Shown in pieces: positions 60,931 through 64,000 of a stretch of 64,000 bases of DNA. The stretch is from assembly GCF_029081005.1 (NCBI RefSeq), contig NZ_JAJQTQ010000016.1, positions 1 to 64,000 of the forward strand, given 5' to 3'. Origin of the DNA: Halomonas elongata (GTDB taxonomy: Bacteria > Pseudomonadota > Gammaproteobacteria > Pseudomonadales > Halomonadaceae). A program made the position numbers and the translations under genes. The notes below the pieces were generated by a model. That model ran no database searches. It was not told where the DNA came from and saw only the letters and a program-made list of their open reading frames with translations. Position 1 is the stretch's first letter. Each line of letters begins with the position of its first letter.

Positions 60931-61821
60931 TCAGCGGTCGATCCAGTCGATGAAGATCGAAAAGAGCTCGGCCTGAGAGCTCACCGCGAACTTGGCGTAG
61001 AGGTTCTTGCGGTGCATGCGTACCGTCTCCGGGGAGATATCGAGTTCCCGGGCGCTGGACTTGGCCGAGTGGCCGCGCAGCAGCAGCCGGCACACCTGCT
61101 GCTCGCGTTCGGTAAGCCGCTCGGCGCCGAAGCGCTGGAAGGCGCCGCGCAGGCGGTCGGTGAGCGGATTCGGCGAGGCATCGGCCGGCGGCGTGTCGGC
61201 GGTCTGCCAGTGGTGATGCCCCAAGGCCAGGACCATGGGCGCCAGGGCGCGCAGGGTGTCCAGTTCCGGCTGGGTGAAGGGTGCGGCGCTCAGGCCATGG
61301 TAGAGGCAGATGGAGATGCGCTGCCCGGGCGCCAGGTCGAGCAGGAAGTAGCAGTCCTCCACCGAGCCCGCCTCCAGGTAGTAGACCCGATAGTATTCGC
61401 TGCGGAAGAAGTCGTCCGGGGCGATCTCGGCCAGATGGTGGAAGCCCTCGCCGAGGCCCTGGTCGACGGCCAGGCAGAAGGGGTCGAGCAGATAGCCGCG
61501 GGAGAAGTAGCGCCCGAGGATCCGGTCGCGACCCTCGGGCGGAATGCCTCGCTGGTACAGCAGCCGGGGCGCCTGGCGGGCGTCCTCGAGGATCACCAGG
61601 GTCGATTCGGTGGGTACCAGACGGTCGATGGCCGCGATCAGGGCTTCGGTAAAGCCTGGCTGGCGGCACCGGGCATGGGCCTCGGCCAGGGCGCGGTGCC
61701 AGCCTTCGAGGGCGGCGAGCGAGAGGGCTGGCGAGGACGTGTCGGACGTGCGGGGTGATGGCGTCGCGATGGTCGGCCTCCGGGGCGGAGCAGGGGCGCG
61801 GGGCGCCCTCGCCCCACCCAA
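60931..61821 (-). CDS. LuxR-family HTH regulator, start uncertain
   Basis: A regulator of about 280-296 residues with a C-terminal LuxR/GerE helix-turn-helix ([21 protein letters not shown] followed by [22 protein letters not shown]) and an N-terminal GAF-like sensing region ([42 protein letters not shown]). No ATG or GTG lies at a fitting place. An in-frame TTG at 61821 lacks a ribosome binding site, whereas a perfect GGAGG lies 6 nt before an ATC at 61770, so initiation may be non-canonical. It is divergent from the aminotransferase gene it probably controls. Confidence 0.85.
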   Translation of the reverse strand: MGGARAPRAPAPPRRPTIATPSPRTSDTSSPALSLAALEGWHRALAEAHARCRQPGFTEALIAAIDRLVPTESTLVILEDARQAPRLLYQRGIPPEGRDRILGRYFSRGYLLDPFCLAVDQGLGEGFHHLAEIAPDDFFRSEYYRVYYLEAGSVEDCYFLLDLAPGQRISICLYHGLSAAPFTQPELDTLRALAPMVLALGHHHWQTADTPPADASPNPLTDRLRGAFQRFGAERLTEREQQVCRLLLRGHSAKSSARELDISPETVRMHRKNLYAKFAVSSQAELFSIFIDWIDR

Positions 61822-61890
61822 TTGGGGTATGGGGGCGGCGTCGAGAGGCTGCCTATACTGCCGCCACTCTTTGCCGCCGACAGGATGCGT

Positions 61891-63303
61891 ATGACTAATA
61901 TCACCGAATCGAAACGTTTTTCCAATTTCGACAAGGACCGCCTCATCGACGCCGACAAGGCGCACTACATGCACGGCTACCACGTCTTCGACGACCATCG
62001 CGAGCAGGGCTCGCTGACCATCGTCGACGGTGACGGCGCCCATATCCAGGACGCCGAGGGCCAGCGCTATCTGGATGCCGTGGGTGGCATGTGGTGCACC
62101 AACATCGGCCTGGGCCGCGAGGAGATGGTCGAGGCCATCGCCGACCAGACCCGCCGTCTCGCCTACTCCAACTCCTTCGCCGACATGGCCAACGACCGCG
62201 CCATCGAGCTCAGCGAGAAGCTGGCCGAGCTGGCGCCAGGTGACCTGAACCGCGTCTTCCTGACCACCGGCGGCTCCACTGCGGTCGACACCGCCATCCG
62301 CCTGGTGCACTTCTACCAGAACTGCCGCGGCAAGCCCGAGAAGAAGCAGGTCATCACCCGCATCAATGCCTATCACGGCTCGACCTACCTGACCATGTCG
62401 CTGGGCGGCAAGCAGGCCGATCGCCCGCCGGAGTTCGATTTCCTCTCCGAGGGCATTCACCATCTGAGCTGCCCCTACCCCTATCGCGAGGCCCGGGGAC
62501 GCAGCGAGGCCGAGTTCCTCGACGCCCTGGTCGCGGAGTTCGAGGCCAGGATCGCCGAGGTCGGCGCGGAACGGATCGGCGCCTTTCTGGCCGAGCCGAT
62601 CATGGGCTCCGGCGGCGTGATCATTCCTCCCGAGGGCTATCATCGCCGCATGTGGGAGGTCTGCCAGCGCCACGATATCCTCTATATCTCCGACGAGGTG
62701 GTGACCTCCTTCGGCCGCCTGGGCCATTTCTTCGCTTCCGAGGACGAGTTCGGCGTGGTGCCGGATATCATCACCACCGCCAAGGGCCTGACCTCTGGCT
62801 ATCAGCCGTTGGGCGCCTGCATCTTCTCGGAGCGGCTGTGGGAGGTGATCGCCGAGCCCGGTACGGGGCGCTGCTTCAGCCACGGCTTCACCTATTCCGG
62901 CCACCCGGTGGCTTGTGCCGCGGCGCTGAAGAACATCGAGATCATCGAGCGCGAGGCGCTGCTGCCGCGGGCCCGCGAGGTGGGGCGCTACTTCGAGGAG
63001 CGCCTGGCCACCCTGGCCGAGCTGCCGATCGTCGGCGAGGTGCGCGCCAAGCGCTTCATGGCCTGCGTGGAGTTCGTTGCCGACAAGACCACCCGCGAGC
63101 TGTTCCCCGAGGAGCTCAATATCGGCGAATGGGTGCACCTGCGCGCCGAACGGCGCGGTCTGCTGGTGCGGCCGATCGTGCACCTCAACGTCATGTCCCC
63201 CGCCGTGACCCTGACCCACCAGGAAGTCGATTTCATCGTCGACGTGCTGCGCGACAGCATCCTCGAGACCGTCGAGGACCTGCGCGCCGCCGGGCACTGG
63301 TGA
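61891..63303 (+). CDS. Class III PLP-dependent aminotransferase
   Basis: A 470-residue omega-aminotransferase, fold type I. The PLP lysine is Lys298 in [14 protein letters not shown], and the cofactor Asp is in [29 protein letters not shown] near the N-terminus and [12 protein letters not shown] are conserved in taurine:pyruvate, putrescine and beta-alanine:pyruvate aminotransferases. The start at 61891 has AGG 6 nt upstream; ATG at 61885 is an alternative. It is divergent from a LuxR regulator and followed by an APC permease, suggesting use of an imported amine or omega-amino acid as amino donor, with pyruvate as a likely acceptor. Confidence 0.92.
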   Translation: MTNITESKRFSNFDKDRLIDADKAHYMHGYHVFDDHREQGSLTIVDGDGAHIQDAEGQRYLDAVGGMWCTNIGLGREEMVEAIADQTRRLAYSNSFADMANDRAIELSEKLAELAPGDLNRVFLTTGGSTAVDTAIRLVHFYQNCRGKPEKKQVITRINAYHGSTYLTMSLGGKQADRPPEFDFLSEGIHHLSCPYPYREARGRSEAEFLDALVAEFEARIAEVGAERIGAFLAEPIMGSGGVIIPPEGYHRRMWEVCQRHDILYISDEVVTSFGRLGHFFASEDEFGVVPDIITTAKGLTSGYQPLGACIFSERLWEVIAEPGTGRCFSHGFTYSGHPVACAAALKNIEIIEREALLPRAREVGRYFEERLATLAELPIVGEVRAKRFMACVEFVADKTTRELFPEELNIGEWVHLRAERRGLLVRPIVHLNVMSPAVTLTHQEVDFIVDVLRDSILETVEDLRAAGHW

Positions 63304-63308
63304 GGCCC

Positions 63309-63336
63309 GCCCGCGCGGCATGACCACCGCGCGGGC
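63309..63336 (+). terminator. GC hairpin after the aminotransferase gene
   Basis: GCCCGCGCGG...CCGCGCGGGC is a 10-bp stem with an 8-nt loop but no T-run; it may attenuate rather than end transcription before the permease gene. Confidence 0.35.
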
Positions 63337-63423
63337 CCCTCGTTCATTCCCGCTTCGCGTATCGGGCGTTCGGCGGCCGATGCGCGCGTCACGCTGCATT
63401 TCCTCCTGGCTGGAGTCTTTCTC

Positions 63424-64000
63424 ATGGAAGTCAACAAGAACAAGGTACTGCGGTGCCGCGACGTCACCCTGTACACCGTCTCGGCGATGCTGTTCATGGA
63501 CCAGATCGCCCTGGCCGCCTCGCTGGGCTCGACAAGCCTGTTCTGGTGGGCCTACGTGCTGGTGCTGCTGTTTCTGCCCATGGCCATGATGACCTCGGAG
63601 CTCGGGACCGCCTATCCGAGCAACGGCGGCGTCTATCACTGGGTGCGCCTGGCCTTCGGCTTTCGCTGGGGCGCCCGGGTGTCCTGGATGTACTGGGTCA
63701 ACAACGCCCTGTGGATGCCCTCGGTCTACATCCTGTTCGCCAGCATGCTCAGCGCCTTCTATTTCCCCGACATGAGCCTGTGGCTGCAGATCTTCATCGG
63801 CTGCAGCCTGGCATTGGTGACCTCGCTGTGCACCAGCGCGAGCCTGCGCTTCGGCAAGTGGCTGCCTAACCTGGGCGCGGTACTGAAGCTGATCTCGGTG
63901 CTGGTACTGGTGGTGGGCGGCCTGCGCTACGGCTTCAACGAGGGCTTCGCCAATCCCTTCACCCTGGAGGGGATCGTGCCGTCCGCGCCGGCGTCCATCG
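63424..64000 (+). CDS. APC-superfamily amino acid/amine permease (truncated by window end)
   Basis: The first 192 residues of an amino acid-polyamine-organocation permease. It begins MEVNKNKVLRCRDVTLYTVSAMLF and contains TM1 QIALAASLGSTSLFWWAYVL, TM2 LPMAMMTSELGTAYPSNGGVYHW with the conserved ExGxxYPxxGG motif, and a Trp-rich helix VSWMYWVNNALWMPSVYILF. The frame runs off the window. Position after the class III aminotransferase suggests import of that enzyme's substrate. Confidence 0.88.
   Translation, partial: MEVNKNKVLRCRDVTLYTVSAMLFMDQIALAASLGSTSLFWWAYVLVLLFLPMAMMTSELGTAYPSNGGVYHWVRLAFGFRWGARVSWMYWVNNALWMPSVYILFASMLSAFYFPDMSLWLQIFIGCSLALVTSLCTSASLRFGKWLPNLGAVLKLISVLVLVVGGLRYGFNEGFANPFTLEGIVPSAPASI

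Noticed and set aside
60931-63639. A 902-codon minus-strand frame spanning the aminotransferase gene
   Set aside because: Only its 3' part encodes the LuxR regulator; the rest is antisense to a clear class III aminotransferase with strong motifs.

Overview
The window looks like a chromosomal segment of a halophilic gammaproteobacterium of the Halomonas/Chromohalobacter type. This is inferred from the high GC content, the dense compatible-solute and sodium-coupled transport repertoire (BCCT, NSS, DAACS, TTT, OpuAC-type binding protein) and the protein types; no database search was possible. No rRNA, tRNA, prophage or insertion-sequence transposase was recognised.

Layout. 1-2.8 kb: NlpC/P60 lipoprotein, a DUF6482-like protein, glyoxalase I, then a nucleotidyltransferase/HepT-like pair whose HepT partner carries an in-frame amber codon and which is bracketed by direct repeats. 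2.8-7.8 kb: YgiD-type dioxygenase, DoxX and LysR genes, then the zinc importer znuABC headed by a small membrane ORF behind a Zur-like box. 8-10.8 kb: a BetT-type BCCT transporter and a small outer-membrane barrel. 10.8-22.9 kb: a complete type I-F CRISPR-Cas system (cas1, cas2-3, csy1-3, cas6f, a leader with two IHF-consensus matches, 42 repeats and 41 spacers) with a divergent BrxR/CapW-like WYL regulator. 22.9-36.7 kb: glpQ, DUF4202, a small gene behind a Fur-box-like palindrome, a dicarboxylate/amino-acid symporter, a dienelactone hydrolase, a branched-chain amino-acid-type ABC system, an NSS transporter and typA. 36.8-41.2 kb: a LysR regulator, a 2-oxoglutarate/Fe(II) oxygenase, a DddP-like M24 metallohydrolase and an orphan quaternary-amine binding protein, possibly an uncharacterised osmolyte-processing cluster. 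41.3-47.2 kb: the nitrogen locus glnA-higBA-DUF4124-ntrB-ntrC with sigma-54 promoters and NtrC boxes. 47.4-50.8 kb: a peptide transporter and an Xaa-Pro aminopeptidase. 51.1-56.4 kb: HMG-CoA lyase, CoA-transferase and a tripartite tricarboxylate transporter. 56.4-64 kb: dGTPase, RNase T2, a NERD membrane protein, a sirtuin, a SUI1/YciH factor, a LuxR regulator, a class III aminotransferase and a truncated APC permease.

Functional links. Several neighbourhoods read as coherent units: zinc uptake, CRISPR immunity with a possible dedicated regulator, nitrogen sensing (glnA/ntrBC), peptide import plus proline-peptide cleavage, and import, CoA activation and lyase cleavage of a branched dicarboxylic acid. 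The strongest leads are two CRISPR spacers sharing 25 nt that reveal the CC PAM internally, the WYL regulator with a nearby inverted repeat, the DddP-like/oxygenase cluster, a MITE-like element, and related heptameric tandem repeats at three loci.
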